Shown: positions 15,419 to 24,373, counted from the first letter of the stretch. The stretch: DNA of 64,000 bases from Microbacterium hydrocarbonoxydans (GCF_011752045.1 NZ_JAAKXW010000003.1:310001-374000), one strand, 5' to 3'. Numbers and translations are program-made. Notes: a model not told the origin generated them from the sequence alone.

Positions 15419-17173
15419 CTACCGCCGCCCGACTCCCGCGAACAGCGCGTAGAGCAGCGGCAGCGCCGATGCGACGATCATGCCGGTGCCGAGCGGAGCC
15501 GCGGGAGCGAGCAGCAGCGCGCCGCCGATGACCAGTCCGGCGAACAGCACGGCGGCGACAGCGCGGCGGCCGACGCGCATGAGCCCGTCGAGTCGGCGCT
15601 CCAGCCGTGACGTGTCGAAGGAGACGTCCCCGTCGTCGATGCGGGTGATGATGTCGTCGATGCGCTGCGGAAGCCGCCAGGTGACGGCGGCCGTCGAGGC
15701 GGCCTGTTGTGCGAACGCCTGCAGCAGGTTGCCGCTCTCGTCGCGGAGCAGCCCGGCGGCGTAGGGCTCGGCGGCGTCCCACACGTTGAACGCCGGGTTC
15801 AGCCCGCTGCACATGCCCGAGGTCAGCGACACCGCGCGGATGAGCAGCAGCATGTTCTCGGGGAGCTGCAGCGGCAGGGAGCGCACGACGTCGCCGAACT
15901 CGGCGGCGAAGTCGCGGAACTCGCGCGGGTCGACGCGGCTGAGCTCCGCGAAGCCCATCCCGCCGAAGCGCGCGAAGAGCGCAGTGAGTGCGCGTTCGAG
16001 CTCGCGGGTGTCGGCGGCGGGGAGCAGCACGCCGATCTGCTGGGCGGCGCGCACCAGTCCGCGGCTGTCGCGGGCGGTGACCGCGATGAGCAGGGTGCGC
16101 AGGCCGTCGCGGAGGCTGTCGGGCACCTCCGCCATCATGCCGAAGTCGACGAAGGTGAGACGCCACGCCCGGCCCGCGGCATCCGGCTCCTGCGGCGTCA
16201 CGAAGATGTTGCCCGGATGCGGGTCGGCGTGCACGAAGGAGTGCGTGAACACCTGGTCGAACATGACCTGGGCGAAGACGTCGGCCACCTCCGAGGGGTC
16301 GATGCCCGCGGCGCGCAGCGCGTCCCTGTCGTTGATCTTGATGGCGGTGACGTCCGACAGGGTGAGCACCCGGCGGGTCGAGCGCTCCCACACCACGGAG
16401 GGAGTGTCGACGCGCGGATCGTCGGCGAAGTTCTCCGCGAAGCGCTCGGCATTGGCGGCCTCGTGCAGGTAGTCGATCTCCTGCAGGCTGGTGGTCGCGA
16501 ACTCTTCGACGAGGGCGGGGGCGTCAACGCGATCGGCGACGACGCGCACGCGGCGCAGCCAGCCTGCCACCCGGCGGAGAGCCGCGAGGTCGACGGCGAC
16601 GATCTCGTCGATGCCGGGGCGCTGCACCTTCACGACGACGTCCTCGAGCCCGGTGTCGGCGGCGTCGAGCGCCGAGAGTCGCGCCCGGTGCACCTGACCG
16701 AGGGATGCCGCGGCCACCGGGTTCTCGTCAACCCAGGCGTAGGCCCGCTCGAGCGGCACGCCCAGCTCTGCCTCGGCGAGCGCCCGGATCTCCGCGAATG
16801 GCACCGCGGGCACCTCGTCCTGCAGGCCCTCGAGCTCGGCCGTGATCTCCGGCGGCAGCACGTCGAGACGGGAGGACATGAACTGCCCGACCTTGATCAT
16901 GAGCCCGCCGAGACCGACGGCGAGCGCGTGGAACCGGCGGGCGAAGCGCTGCATCCGTGCCGGACGGGTGCGCTCGGCGATCGCCGACATCCCGAACCTG
17001 GGGAGGACGAGCTCGAACCACCAGATCTGGAGGAACTCGCGGGCCGCGAACGAGAGGATCCGCCGGTAGCGGGCGCGATGGATGCCGTGCGGCTTCTCGG
17101 CCCGCGGCGGCGACGTGCGGAACCCGGGGACGGGGCGGCCGGGCGCGACGGGGTCGCCTGCGGCATCCGTCAT
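15419..17173 (-). CDS. ABC1/UbiB/COQ8-family atypical protein kinase-like ATPase, membrane-anchored
   Basis: 584 aa from ATG 17173. Family signatures in order: KVGQFMSSR (KxGQ), AASLGQVHRA (Ala-rich loop), VVKVQRPG (Lys), EIDYLHEAANAERF, HADPHPGN (catalytic loop) and FVDFGMM (DFG). Two hydrophobic helices close the C-terminus. COQ8-like proteins support quinone or lipid metabolism; in actinobacteria the substrate is unknown. The gene lies 64 nt downstream of padR in the same direction and may be co-transcribed with it. Confidence 0.92.
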   Translation of the reverse strand: MTDAAGDPVAPGRPVPGFRTSPPRAEKPHGIHRARYRRILSFAAREFLQIWWFELVLPRFGMSAIAERTRPARMQRFARRFHALAVGLGGLMIKVGQFMSSRLDVLPPEITAELEGLQDEVPAVPFAEIRALAEAELGVPLERAYAWVDENPVAAASLGQVHRARLSALDAADTGLEDVVVKVQRPGIDEIVAVDLAALRRVAGWLRRVRVVADRVDAPALVEEFATTSLQEIDYLHEAANAERFAENFADDPRVDTPSVVWERSTRRVLTLSDVTAIKINDRDALRAAGIDPSEVADVFAQVMFDQVFTHSFVHADPHPGNIFVTPQEPDAAGRAWRLTFVDFGMMAEVPDSLRDGLRTLLIAVTARDSRGLVRAAQQIGVLLPAADTRELERALTALFARFGGMGFAELSRVDPREFRDFAAEFGDVVRSLPLQLPENMLLLIRAVSLTSGMCSGLNPAFNVWDAAEPYAAGLLRDESGNLLQAFAQQAASTAAVTWRLPQRIDDIITRIDDGDVSFDTSRLERRLDGLMRVGRRAVAAVLFAGLVIGGALLLAPAAPLGTGMIVASALPLLYALFAGVGRR

Positions 17174-17237
17174 CGCGCCACCACCTTCAGCTGGTCGGTC
17201 GCCTCGCACGCCGATCGGCCGGACGTCCTGCATCCGC

Positions 17238-17831
17238 TCAGTCCTGGGCGAGGATCGAGTACAGCCTACGGCGGGCCTCGTCGAGCACGTCGATGGCCTG
17301 CTGCACCTGCTCGGCGCTGCCGGTGCGTCCGACCTGCGCCGCGGCGGCCGCGAGGTCGACGCCGGCCTTGGGCAGGGCGCTGAAGCGGCCGTGGTCGCGC
17401 GCGCCGTCGCGGTTCGGCGACTCCCAAGGGGCCGGGGTCTCGGCGGACTCGTCGGCGACAGCACGGCCGGCCTCGGTGAGCGAGTAGGTCTTGCGTCCGT
17501 TCTGCTCCTCGGCCTCGATGAGGCCCTCGTCGGCGAGCAGCTGCAGGGTCGGATACACGGAGCCGGCGCTGGGCTTCCAGGTGCCGCCGCTGCGCTCGGC
17601 GATCTCGTTGATGACCTGGTAGCCGTGCATGGGCTTCTCGGCGAGGAGCGACAGCACGGCGGTGCGGACGTCGCCCCGGGCCATGCGCGAGCCGCCGGCC
17701 GGGCGCGGGTCGAAGGTCTTGCGCAGCTGCTCCATGGCCTCGAGGAACGCGGATGCCGGGCCGCCGGCGCCGCCGTTCCCGCCGCCTCCGCCGCCGAAGG
17801 GACCGCCGAAGGGGAACGAGTTGGTGTTCAT
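17238..17831 (-). CDS. PadR-family transcriptional regulator
   Basis: 197 aa. A Gly-rich N-terminal segment (~residues 9-26) precedes a winged helix of PadR type (MARGDVRTAVLSLLAEKPMHGYQVINEIAERSGGTWKPSAGSVYPTLQ in the protein, ~50-97) and a C-terminal helix bundle for dimerisation. A perfect 16-bp palindrome 33 nt upstream of the start is probably its own operator. Direct repeats of half of that site precede the rightward DUF2975 gene, so it may control that operon too. Confidence 0.92.
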   Translation of the reverse strand: MNTNSFPFGGPFGGGGGGNGGAGGPASAFLEAMEQLRKTFDPRPAGGSRMARGDVRTAVLSLLAEKPMHGYQVINEIAERSGGTWKPSAGSVYPTLQLLADEGLIEAEEQNGRKTYSLTEAGRAVADESAETPAPWESPNRDGARDHGRFSALPKAGVDLAAAAAQVGRTGSAEQVQQAIDVLDEARRRLYSILAQD

Positions 17832-17863
17832 GATGACCTCCCGGATCGTGGGTGAGCGATAGC

Positions 17864-17879
17864 TAACGATATATCGTTA
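17864..17879. promoter_or_regulatory. palindromic operator, probably for PadR
   Basis: TAACGATATATCGTTA is a perfect 16-bp palindrome immediately upstream of padR. The half-site AACGATA recurs twice in direct tandem at 18062-18068 and 18069-18075, just before the DUF2975 gene. AT-rich palindromes of this kind are typical PadR targets. Confidence 0.65.
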
Positions 17880-17948
17880 AGTCCGGAAGTGGGGTGGGAG
17901 TTCTCGGGCCCGCTCTGCCGCCGAGCATCCGGTCGGTGCGCGGAATTC

Positions 17949-18009
17949 GGCCAAGCACGTCTTCCTCGGCCAGCTTCCCGGGATTCGGCCGAGGAAGGCG
18001 CACTTGGCC
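17949..18009. repeat. 23-bp imperfect inverted repeat
   Basis: Arms 17949-17971 and 17987-18009 match at 20 of 23 positions around a 15-nt loop; outer arms are GGCCAAG/CTTGGCC and inner arms CTTCCTCGGCC/GGCCGAGGAAG. It sits between the divergent padR and DUF2975 promoters, where a terminator is not needed. No target duplication is evident. It could be a MITE remnant or a structured leader. Confidence 0.5.
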
Positions 18010-18108
18010 GGGGGAGGCGCACGGCGCCGGTGCGAGAGAAGCACCCCGCCTTGCCAAATCGAACGATAAACGATAGATTCCTGTTGTTCTTCGATGAGAG
18101 GTGGAGAC

Positions 18109-18576
18109 ATGGGCAAGGGGACGATCGTCACGCTCCAGGTCGTGATCGCGCTCGCGCTGGCCGGGTCGCTGGTCGTGCAGACGGTGATCGTGCCGCTGTT
18201 GTGGCTCGACCTCGACAAGGCGCCGCTGTGGGCGCGCGTCTCGCTCGTCGCGATCGCCGTGCTCGGCGTGCTGACACTGCAGATCTTCGCGGTGTGCGTC
18301 TGGATGCTGCTGAACAAGGTGCGCCGAGGGTCGATCTTCTCGCCGGCATCCTTCCGCTTCGTCGACGTGATCATCGGCGCGATCGCGGCCGCCGCGCTGC
18401 TGGGCTTCGCGCTGGCGGTGGTGCTGGCGATCGGGCCGGCGGCACCCGGCGTCGTGGCCCTGATCTGCGGGGCGGCGTTCACGCTCGGCGGCATGGCACT
18501 GCTCGTCGTCGTGATGAAGGCGCTGCTGCGGCAGGCGATCGAGCTGCGCTCCGAGCTCGACAACGAGGTGATCTGA
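18109..18576 (+). CDS. DUF2975 four-helix membrane protein
   Basis: 155 aa starting MGKGTIV after a GAGGTGG ribosome-binding site. Four membrane helices (about residues 5-27, 40-64, 84-106, 113-135), typical of the DUF2975 (YoaS-like) family. It is followed without any gap by a small Cro/CI-type regulator gene, the usual partner of this family. Tandem AACGATA half-sites lie at 18062-18075, suggesting PadR control. Function unknown. Confidence 0.9.
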   Translation: MGKGTIVTLQVVIALALAGSLVVQTVIVPLLWLDLDKAPLWARVSLVAIAVLGVLTLQIFAVCVWMLLNKVRRGSIFSPASFRFVDVIIGAIAAAALLGFALAVVLAIGPAAPGVVALICGAAFTLGGMALLVVVMKALLRQAIELRSELDNEVI

Positions 18577-18786
18577 ATGCCCGTCGTCGTCGACATCGAC
18601 GTGATGATGGCCCGCCGCAAGATGAGCGTGGGCGAGCTGGCCGAGCGCATCGGCATCACGCCCACGAACCTCGCGGTGCTCAAGAACGGGCGCGCGAAGG
18701 CCGTGCGCTTCACGACGCTGGACGCCCTGTGCGAGGTGCTCGAGTGTCAGCCCGGGGACCTGCTCCGGTGGGAGCCGGAGGGGTAG
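18577..18786 (+). CDS. small Cro/CI-type (XRE) helix-turn-helix regulator, YozG-like
   Basis: A 69-aa protein consisting almost wholly of one helix-turn-helix (MSVGELAERIGITPTNLAVL, recognition helix NLAVLKNGRAKAVRF). The ATG directly follows the stop of the DUF2975 gene, with no intervening base. The pair DUF2975 plus short HTH is recurrent in bacteria. The regulator probably acts on its own operon, with the membrane protein as modulator. That role is inferred. Confidence 0.92.
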   Translation: MPVVVDIDVMMARRKMSVGELAERIGITPTNLAVLKNGRAKAVRFTTLDALCEVLECQPGDLLRWEPEG

Positions 18787-18817
18787 CTCGGCTCGCTTCG
18801 ATCGCACGATCGCTCCT

Positions 18818-18850
18818 GGATCGCAGGGATTCCTCGGATTCCTGCGATCC
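18818..18850. terminator. bidirectional hairpin between convergent HTH and panB genes
   Basis: GGATCGCAGG (18818-18827) pairs with CCTGCGATCC (18841-18850) across a 13-nt loop, 32 nt after the HTH stop and 45 nt from the end of panB. Confidence 0.6.
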
Positions 18851-18894
18851 AAGGGGGTTTCTGCGATCGGAGGAAGGGCCGGCGGATGCCGCGG

Positions 18895-19764
18895 CTACCG
18901 CGCCGCGAGCAGCTCCCTGAGTCGCGCGGCCTCGGCCTCCGGCATCCCGTAGCCGTGCTCCGGGCCGGGGTAGACGCCGTCGCGGACCTCGTCGGCGTAG
19001 GCGGCGACCCCGTCGATGGAGACACCGCGCACGTCGGCGTAGCGCTTCACGAACTTCGCGGCCGGCCCGCCATAGACCCCGAGGAGGTCATGGAAGACGA
19101 GCACCTGGCCGTCGGCATCCGCTCCGGCTCCGATGCCGATGACGGGGATGTCGAGCAGCGGCATGAGGGCCGCGGTGACTTCGGACGGCACGGCTTCGAC
19201 GACGAGCAGCGAGACGCCGGCGGCCTGCAGGGCGAGGGCGTCGTCGATGACGGCGAGGGCGGCCTCGGCGGTGCGGCCCTGCGCGCGGTAGCCGCCGAGG
19301 GCGGTGGCGGTCTGCGGGGTGAGTCCGACATGTCCGACGACGGGGATGCCGGCGTTCACGAGCGCGCGGGCGCGGTCGACGGTGGTGCCGCCGCGCTCGA
19401 TCTTGACGAGGTCGACCCCGGCCTCCTTGATGAAGCGCTGCGCGGTGGCGATGGCGATCTCGTCGGACGCCTCGTAGGAGCCGAAGGGCAGGTCGCCGAC
19501 GAGCAGCGGGCGGTCGAGTCCGCGGCGCACGGCCTTGGTGAGCATGAGCATCTCGTCGGTGGTGACGGGCACGGTGCTGTCATAGCCGAGAACCACCATC
19601 GCGGCGGAGTCGCCGACGAGCACGATGTCGACGCCTGCGGCCTCGGCGATCTGCGCGCTGGGGAAGTCGTAGGCGGTGACCATGACGATGCGCTCGCCGG
19701 CATCCTTCTTGGCGGCGAGGTCGCTCAGCGTGAGCTTCTTCGTGGGGGCGGCGTGCGCGCTCAC
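18895..19764 (-). CDS. panB: 3-methyl-2-oxobutanoate hydroxymethyltransferase
   Basis: 289 aa, usual PanB length. It transfers a hydroxymethyl group from 5,10-methylene-THF to ketoisovalerate, making ketopantoate. Conserved stretches: [26 protein letters not shown] (metal-binding Asp), [12 protein letters not shown]-like [38 protein letters not shown]. Its ATG overlaps the panD stop (ATGA). It is last in the DUF2520-panC-panD-panB operon of pantothenate/CoA biosynthesis. Confidence 0.97.
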   Translation of the reverse strand: MSAHAAPTKKLTLSDLAAKKDAGERIVMVTAYDFPSAQIAEAAGVDIVLVGDSAAMVVLGYDSTVPVTTDEMLMLTKAVRRGLDRPLLVGDLPFGSYEASDEIAIATAQRFIKEAGVDLVKIERGGTTVDRARALVNAGIPVVGHVGLTPQTATALGGYRAQGRTAEAALAVIDDALALQAAGVSLLVVEAVPSEVTAALMPLLDIPVIGIGAGADADGQVLVFHDLLGVYGGPAAKFVKRYADVRGVSIDGVAAYADEVRDGVYPGPEHGYGMPEAEAARLRELLAAR

Positions 19765-20144
19765 GCGGTCACCAGCTCTCCGACGGCGTCGTCGACCCGG
19801 ATGATCGCGTTCGCCCGGTCGACATGCACGACGACGGGCTCGTAGTCCGCGAGCTCCTCACGCGAGTAGTCGGCGTAGGAGATGACGATGATCGTGTCGC
19901 CGGTGTGCACGAGGCGGGCGGCGGCGCCGTTGACCTGGATGACGCCGGATCCGCGCTCGCCTTCGAGGGTGTACGTCACGAATCGCGACCCGTTGTCGAC
20001 GTCGACGACGTGCACCTGCTCGTGCGGGAGGATGTCGGCGGCCTCGAGCAGGTCGGGGTCGATGGTGATCGATCCGACGTAGTTCAGGTCGCTGCCGGTG
20101 ATGGTGGCGCGGTGGATCTTCGACTTCAGCATCGTGCGGCGCAT
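19761..20144 (-). CDS. panD: aspartate 1-decarboxylase precursor
   Basis: 127 aa. PanD makes beta-alanine from aspartate. The proenzyme self-cleaves at Gly24-Ser25 (NYVGSITID) to form the pyruvoyl cofactor; both residues and Lys9 (MLKSKIHRA) are present. The ATG at 20144 shares a base with the panC stop (TGATG), and its stop overlaps panB, so the order panC-panD-panB is tightly coupled. Confidence 0.97.
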   Translation of the reverse strand: MRRTMLKSKIHRATITGSDLNYVGSITIDPDLLEAADILPHEQVHVVDVDNGSRFVTYTLEGERGSGVIQVNGAAARLVHTGDTIIVISYADYSREELADYEPVVVHVDRANAIIRVDDAVGELVTA

Positions 20145-20995
20145 CAGCTGCTCGCTTTCAGTACGTGGTTGTCGATGAGGCGGGCGGTGCCGACGCGGGC
20201 GGCGACGGCGAGCAGGGTCTCTCGTGTGGTGCGGGCGACGGGTTCGAGGGTCTCGGCGTCGCGGAGCTCGAGGTACTCGGGATGGATGCCGGCTTCACGG
20301 AGGACCTTCTGTGCGGCAGAGCGGATGCTGTCGGCGTCGCGCTCTCCCCCGTCGTGCAGAGCCTGCGCCGCGTCGAGGGCGCGGTTGAGCGCGGTGGCCT
20401 GCTGCCGAGCATCCGCGTCGAGGTAGACGTTGCGGGAGCTCATGGCGAGGCCGTCGGGTTCGCGCACGATGGGGCAGGCCTCGATGCGGACGTCGAGGTC
20501 GAGGTCGCGCACGACGCGGCGCACGACGAGCACCTGCTGCGCGTCCTTCTGGCCGAAGTAGGCGACATCGGGGCGGACGATGTTGAAGAGCTTGGTGACG
20601 ACGGTGGCGACGCCGTCGAAGTGGTGGGCGCCGCGGCTGGCGCCGTCGAGCACGTCGGTGAGGCCTGCGACATGGATGTTCGTGGCGAAGCCGTCGGGGT
20701 AGATCTCGGCCGGGGTGGGGGCGAAGAGGATGTCGACGCCCTCCTGTTCGGCCATGCGTGCGTCTGCTTCTTCGTCGCGCGGGTAGGTGCTGAGGTCTTC
20801 ATTCGGGGCGAACTGGGTCGGGTTGACGAAGAGGGAGACGACGACGAGGTCTGTCTCCTGCCGTGCGCGGCGCATGAGGGAGAGGTGGCCCTGGTGGAAC
20901 GCGCCCATGGTGGGGACGAGGCCGACGGTGCTGTTCTGCGCCTTGGCTTCTCGGACGGCCTCGCGGACCTCGGCGATCGTGCGGAGGATTCTCAT
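20144..20995 (-). CDS. panC: pantothenate synthetase
   Basis: 283 aa. It joins pantoate and beta-alanine using ATP. Nucleotidyltransferase motifs are intact: HxGH-type [10 protein letters not shown] (residues ~29-38), [16 protein letters not shown] and the KMSKS-like MSSRN. ATG 20995 overlaps the stop of the DUF2520 gene (ATGA). Coupled with panD and panB. Confidence 0.97.
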   Translation of the reverse strand: MRILRTIAEVREAVREAKAQNSTVGLVPTMGAFHQGHLSLMRRARQETDLVVVSLFVNPTQFAPNEDLSTYPRDEEADARMAEQEGVDILFAPTPAEIYPDGFATNIHVAGLTDVLDGASRGAHHFDGVATVVTKLFNIVRPDVAYFGQKDAQQVLVVRRVVRDLDLDVRIEACPIVREPDGLAMSSRNVYLDADARQQATALNRALDAAQALHDGGERDADSIRSAAQKVLREAGIHPEYLELRDAETLEPVARTTRETLLAVAARVGTARLIDNHVLKASS

Positions 20996-21699
20996 GCGCG
21001 GTCCTTCAGGGCTCGGGTGGCGGTGGCGAGGGCGTCGAACAGTGCTTTGTCGTCTGCGGCTTCGCGTTGCCGGGCGACGGTGGCCTCGTCGCCACGGGCG
21101 ATGGGTCCGGTGAGGGCTGCGTTCGCGCCGCCCCGCTGCCAGTTGTCGACGGTCTGGCGCACGAGCGGCGCGAGGGTCTCGCGCGGGTTCTCGACGCCGG
21201 CCGCGGTGGCGAGCTGCTCGGCCGTGTCGAGCACGGTGAGCACGAAGTTCGAGGCGAAGGATGCCGCCGCGTGATAGGTCGCGCGGCCGTCGACGGTGAA
21301 CGGAGTCATGCCGAGGGCGCGGGCGAGGTCCCTCGCGAGCTGCGTGTCGTCGTCGGTGCGTCCGTCGACGGCGGCGCCGATGCCGTGAAAGACCTCGGGC
21401 GGCTCGGTGCCGGTGAAGGTCTGCAGGGGGTGGATGCTGAAGTCGACGGCGTCAAGGGCGGTGGCACCGGAGAGGTGGGCTGTCTTGGTGCTGTTCGCCG
21501 TGGCTGCCGCGTCGGCGATCGCGCCGTCGGGGACGGCGAGGATCGCGAGGTCGGTCTCCGGTGCTTCGTCGGTGCGTCCGAGCGGTCCGCGGACGTCGAA
21601 TCCGGCGGCGCGGAGGGCGCCGGCGAGCACAGTGCCGAGACGGCCGGCGCCGATCACGGCGATGGTCGTCTCGGGCGCGAGAACGAAGGCAGAAGTCAT
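20992..21699 (-). CDS. Rossmann-fold/DUF2520 protein at the head of the pantothenate operon
   Basis: 235 aa from ATG 21699. The N-terminal NAD(P)-binding domain (VIGAGRLGTVLAGALRAAGFDV, residues ~12-33) resembles ketopantoate reductase and pyrroline-carboxylate reductase. The C-terminal half is DUF2520-like (GIGAAVDGRTDDD… HAAASFASNFVLTVLDTAEQL… ALTGPIARGD). It overlaps panC by ATGA. No panE is present, so this may supply ketopantoate reduction; that is inference from fold and position. An upstream in-frame extension to 21792 lacks family similarity. Confidence 0.88.
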   Translation of the reverse strand: MTSAFVLAPETTIAVIGAGRLGTVLAGALRAAGFDVRGPLGRTDEAPETDLAILAVPDGAIADAAATANSTKTAHLSGATALDAVDFSIHPLQTFTGTEPPEVFHGIGAAVDGRTDDDTQLARDLARALGMTPFTVDGRATYHAAASFASNFVLTVLDTAEQLATAAGVENPRETLAPLVRQTVDNWQRGGANAALTGPIARGDEATVARQREAADDKALFDALATATRALKDRA

Positions 21700-21903
21700 G
21701 GCGGATGCCGGGTCGGGATGGGTGATCCGGATGGGTCGAGTATCCGCCTGGGGTGGGGTGCGCTCCAAATCGGAGAGCAAAACGCAATCCAAGAATCGAC
21801 TATGTCTTGTCTCTATGCTGCCAATTCGCCTACATCTCTACCCATCTTGCTCTCCACCGATTCGCCACTCTTGCTTCGCCGTCGCTTGACGAAACACGGT
21901 TGT

Positions 21904-22551
21904 TCAGCCATCGCGGACCTCGTCGACGGAAGCCGTGCCCACGGCATCCGCGAGTTCGAGCCCGAGCCTCACCAGCACGACGCGCCCGCTGAGCGCGGGA
22001 CCGCCGCTGCGCGTCAGGCCCGCCTTGACCGCGCCGAAGGTCACAGTGATCGCGGCTGGCAGCACGACACCGTCAGCCTCGCCGGAGTCGGGGTCGAGTC
22101 CGCTCGGCAGGTCGACCGCGATGACGCGGGGCCGTGCCGACAGCAGCGCCCCGACGATCTCCCGGGCGCGCCCCCGCAGTCCGCCGCGGGCGCCGATGCC
22201 GAGGATGCCGTCGACGACGAGATCGTAAGCCGCGGCATCCACGCCCTCGAGCTCCACGAGCCGCACACCGGCTGCCGTCGCCGCGGCAAGCGCCTCCTCG
22301 TGCACGCGATCCGCCGTGCGCAGCACGTCCACCGTGGTGCGGCCGGCCGCGACCTCGGCCGCCGCGAACAGTGCGTCGCCGCCGTTGTCCCCGGCACCGG
22401 CGAGCACGAGCATCCGCCCGGGCCGCTGCTCGGCGATCACGCCCGCGAGGGCATGCGCCGCGCGGCGCATGAGCGGCACGCCCGCCTCCAGCAGCGGCGC
22501 CTCGGCGGCGCGCACCTGCGTGGAGGTGTGGATCGGGACGGCGGGCGGCAT
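21904..22551 (-). CDS. nnrE: NAD(P)H-hydrate epimerase, YjeF_N-type
   Basis: 215 aa from ATG 22551 (AGGAA 4 nt upstream). It interconverts R and S forms of hydrated NAD(P)H for repair. Signatures: GAGDNGGDALFAA, VDGILGIGARGGLRGRA and IAVDLPSGLDPDSG. Unlike many bacterial versions it is not fused to the NnrD dehydratase domain. Start 22551 is chosen because the frame further upstream overlaps the preceding secreted-protein stop and lacks similarity. The 204-nt gap 21700-21903 downstream is less GC-rich and shows nothing recognisable. Confidence 0.92.
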   Translation of the reverse strand: MPPAVPIHTSTQVRAAEAPLLEAGVPLMRRAAHALAGVIAEQRPGRMLVLAGAGDNGGDALFAAAEVAAGRTTVDVLRTADRVHEEALAAATAAGVRLVELEGVDAAAYDLVVDGILGIGARGGLRGRAREIVGALLSARPRVIAVDLPSGLDPDSGEADGVVLPAAITVTFGAVKAGLTRSGGPALSGRVVLVRLGLELADAVGTASVDEVRDG

Positions 22552-22641
22552 CGGGTTCCTTCCGGCGGGGCGGGGTTCCATCGTGCCCCATGCGGACGGC
22601 TGGACCGGCTTCCACCGACCCAGCCGCAGATCACATCCCAC

Positions 22642-23088
22642 TCAGTGCGCGGACCCGGTGTACCTGTCGTCGATGCCAAGGTCGGACGGCGTGCCGGTCA
22701 GCGATCCGGATGCCTTCACGCCCTCGTACCAGCCCCACGCGTCGGTGATGTTCCAGGTGCCGGTCGAGCCGAACTCCCCGAATCGTGCCTTCAGGCTCAC
22801 GGTGAATCCACCGACGCCGCCGTCGCAGGTGAACTCCTTCTCACCGACGTAGACACCGCCCCAGACCGTGAACCTCGGATCCCCCGCGACGTCTTCCACG
22901 GTGCCGGTCGCACAGCCCGGGATGTTGCCCTCGAACATGCTCGGCGCACCGCTGAAGTCGGTGTGGACGACGACGTCCACAGGGAACTTCACCGGCGCCG
23001 CGGATGCCGGTCCTGCCACTCCCATCGCGAAAACTGCGCCGATCGCGAGCCCCATGGCAACGACCTTCGCAACGGACTTCCTGCTCAT
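22642..23088 (-). CDS. secreted protein of unknown function
   Basis: 148 aa from ATG 23088 (AAGGA upstream). A Sec signal peptide (SRKSVAKVVAMGLAIG… AGPASAA, cleavage near residue 28) precedes a ~115-aa beta-rich domain ending GSLTGTPSDLGIDDRYTG. Two Cys in the mature part could form a disulfide. The GTWNITDAWGWYEGVKASGSLTGT stretch recalls small secreted beta-barrel proteins, but I do not recognise a named family. It lies 90 nt upstream of nnrE in the same direction. Confidence 0.8.
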   Translation of the reverse strand: MSRKSVAKVVAMGLAIGAVFAMGVAGPASAAPVKFPVDVVVHTDFSGAPSMFEGNIPGCATGTVEDVAGDPRFTVWGGVYVGEKEFTCDGGVGGFTVSLKARFGEFGSTGTWNITDAWGWYEGVKASGSLTGTPSDLGIDDRYTGSAH

Positions 23089-23185
23089 GATGTCCTTCTT
23101 CCCCAGAGGTCCCCCATCCGGGCGCCGTCGCCCGGCGAGCAACACCGTACGCCGGGTGGCGGGTGGTGTCGAGAGGCGCTGGGGT

Positions 23186-23948
23186 GGCGCTGACCTGACT
23201 TATCGAGTCGCTGTTCCCGCGACGCTCGTCGACGAGATCAACGACACGCATTCGGACAAGAGCTGCGAATCGTGGGGCAGGGCGTCGCGAACGTGCTCTC
23301 GGGGATCTTCGGCGGCATGGGCGGATGCGCGCGGTCATCGGGCAGACCATGATCGACGTGAAAGCGTCGGGGGCGCGGACCCGCTTCTCGACGTTCTGCG
23401 CCGGCGTCTTCCTGTTTCTGCTGGCCGTCGTGTTCGGCGACTTGGCGGCACGATTCCGATGACGGCGCTCACCGCGGTGATGATCATGGTCGCGATCAGG
23501 GTTTTCGGCTGGCACAGCGTGTGTCCGTCGGCTCTGAAGCGGATGCCGAAGAGCGAGACCTTCGTGATGGTCACGACCGTAGTACTGGTCCTGCCACCTA
23601 CGATCTCGCGGTGGGTGGCGTGGTCGTCGCTTCGGCACTCTTCGTGCGGCGCGTCGATCACCTCGTGAACGTCCGTAGCTATTTGCCGGTTCTATCGTGA
23701 CGTAGGTCGTGGAGGGCGAGCTGTTCTTCGCGTCGAGCAACGACCTGACGACGTTTTCTCGTACTTCGCCGACCCTGCGCCCGTCGTGATCGACCTGTCG
23801 CCTTCACCCGTGTAGGACGCGTCGACCGTGGCGGCGCTCGATGCGATCGAGACGAAGTACGCTGCGCTCGGGAAGCGCGTCGAGATCGTCAGGATAAATC
23901 AAGCGAGTGAGTGGATGCGGGGGAGGTTGACTGCCGGGTACGTGTAGG
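23186..23948 (+). pseudogene. decayed SulP-family anion transporter (membrane and STAS remnants)
   Basis: No intact ORF, but SulP similarity runs through changing frames. ADLTYRVAVPATLVDEIND and ELRIVGQGVANVLSGIFGG are in different frames. Then come IGQTMIDVKASGARTR, MTALTAVMIMVAIRVFGWHS and MPKSETFVMVTTVVLVL. A STAS-domain remnant follows (VEGELFFASSNDLTT, PVVIDLSP, an in-frame stop, DASTVAALDAIETKYAALGKRVEIV). At least three frameshifts and one nonsense codon are implied. The N-terminal half of the gene is missing. Only the C-terminal ~40 % of a former SulP transporter remains. Confidence 0.82.
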
Positions 23949-24003
23949 AAGCGAACGCCGGAGTGATGGCGGATCAGCTAGCGCCGATCCGCCATCTCGC
24001 CGC

Positions 24004-24156
24004 TCAACGGTCAGCGCAGTGCTTGCACAGCGGCCAGCCATTCGTTCCGGATCGCTTGTTCTGCCAGGGAATCTGCTTTCCGCTCACGCAGTCGTCGTAG
24101 ACGTGATGAACGTCCGGGTCGCTGGGGTTGATCGAGTGGTATGGGGAAACGCGCAT
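24004..24156 (-). CDS. conserved 50-aa hypothetical protein
   Basis: Starts MRVSPYHSINPSDPDVHHVY at ATG 24156, which has a near-ideal AAAGGAG 5 nt upstream; the longer frame from 24195 has none. The product has Cys residues in DDCVSGKQ and LCKHC and an NGWPLC turn, so it could bind a metal. I recall nearly identical short actinobacterial proteins of unknown function (HAINPSDPDVHHVYDDC…GTNGWP). Single gene between the SulP relic and the empty stretch to the right. Confidence 0.75.
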   Translation of the reverse strand: MRVSPYHSINPSDPDVHHVYDDCVSGKQIPWQNKRSGTNGWPLCKHCADR

Positions 24157-24336
24157 GACTGCTCCTTTGCATTCGAGAGCCGAAGCTCCGATCAACGGAA
24201 CGATACGACTCGCCTACGACATCGTCGGCGTTGAGGACGTGGATTGAACCGAGCTTTCTGACCCTCGGGTCCTAGAGTTTCCTGGTTGAGACAGGTAGAG
24301 CTCCTGCGCTCGGGATGCCCGCGGTATCTCTGATGG

Positions 24337-24373
24337 GCAGGAGCCCGCCGACTCGATGTCGGCGGGCTCCTGC
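24337..24373. terminator. 15-bp perfect hairpin
   Basis: Arms 24337-24351 and 24359-24373 are perfectly complementary (core GAGCCCGCC/GGCGGGCTC) around the 7-nt loop CTCGATG. It is strong enough to be a rho-independent-like terminator without U-tract. No gene is known to end just beside it; the nearest is the doubtful ORF downstream. Confidence 0.55.

Noticed and set aside
18109..18786. Toxin-antitoxin pair (membrane protein plus HTH)
   Set aside because: DUF2975 proteins with a small Cro/CI partner are a known regulatory pair; size, four helices and lack of toxin features argue against a toxin.
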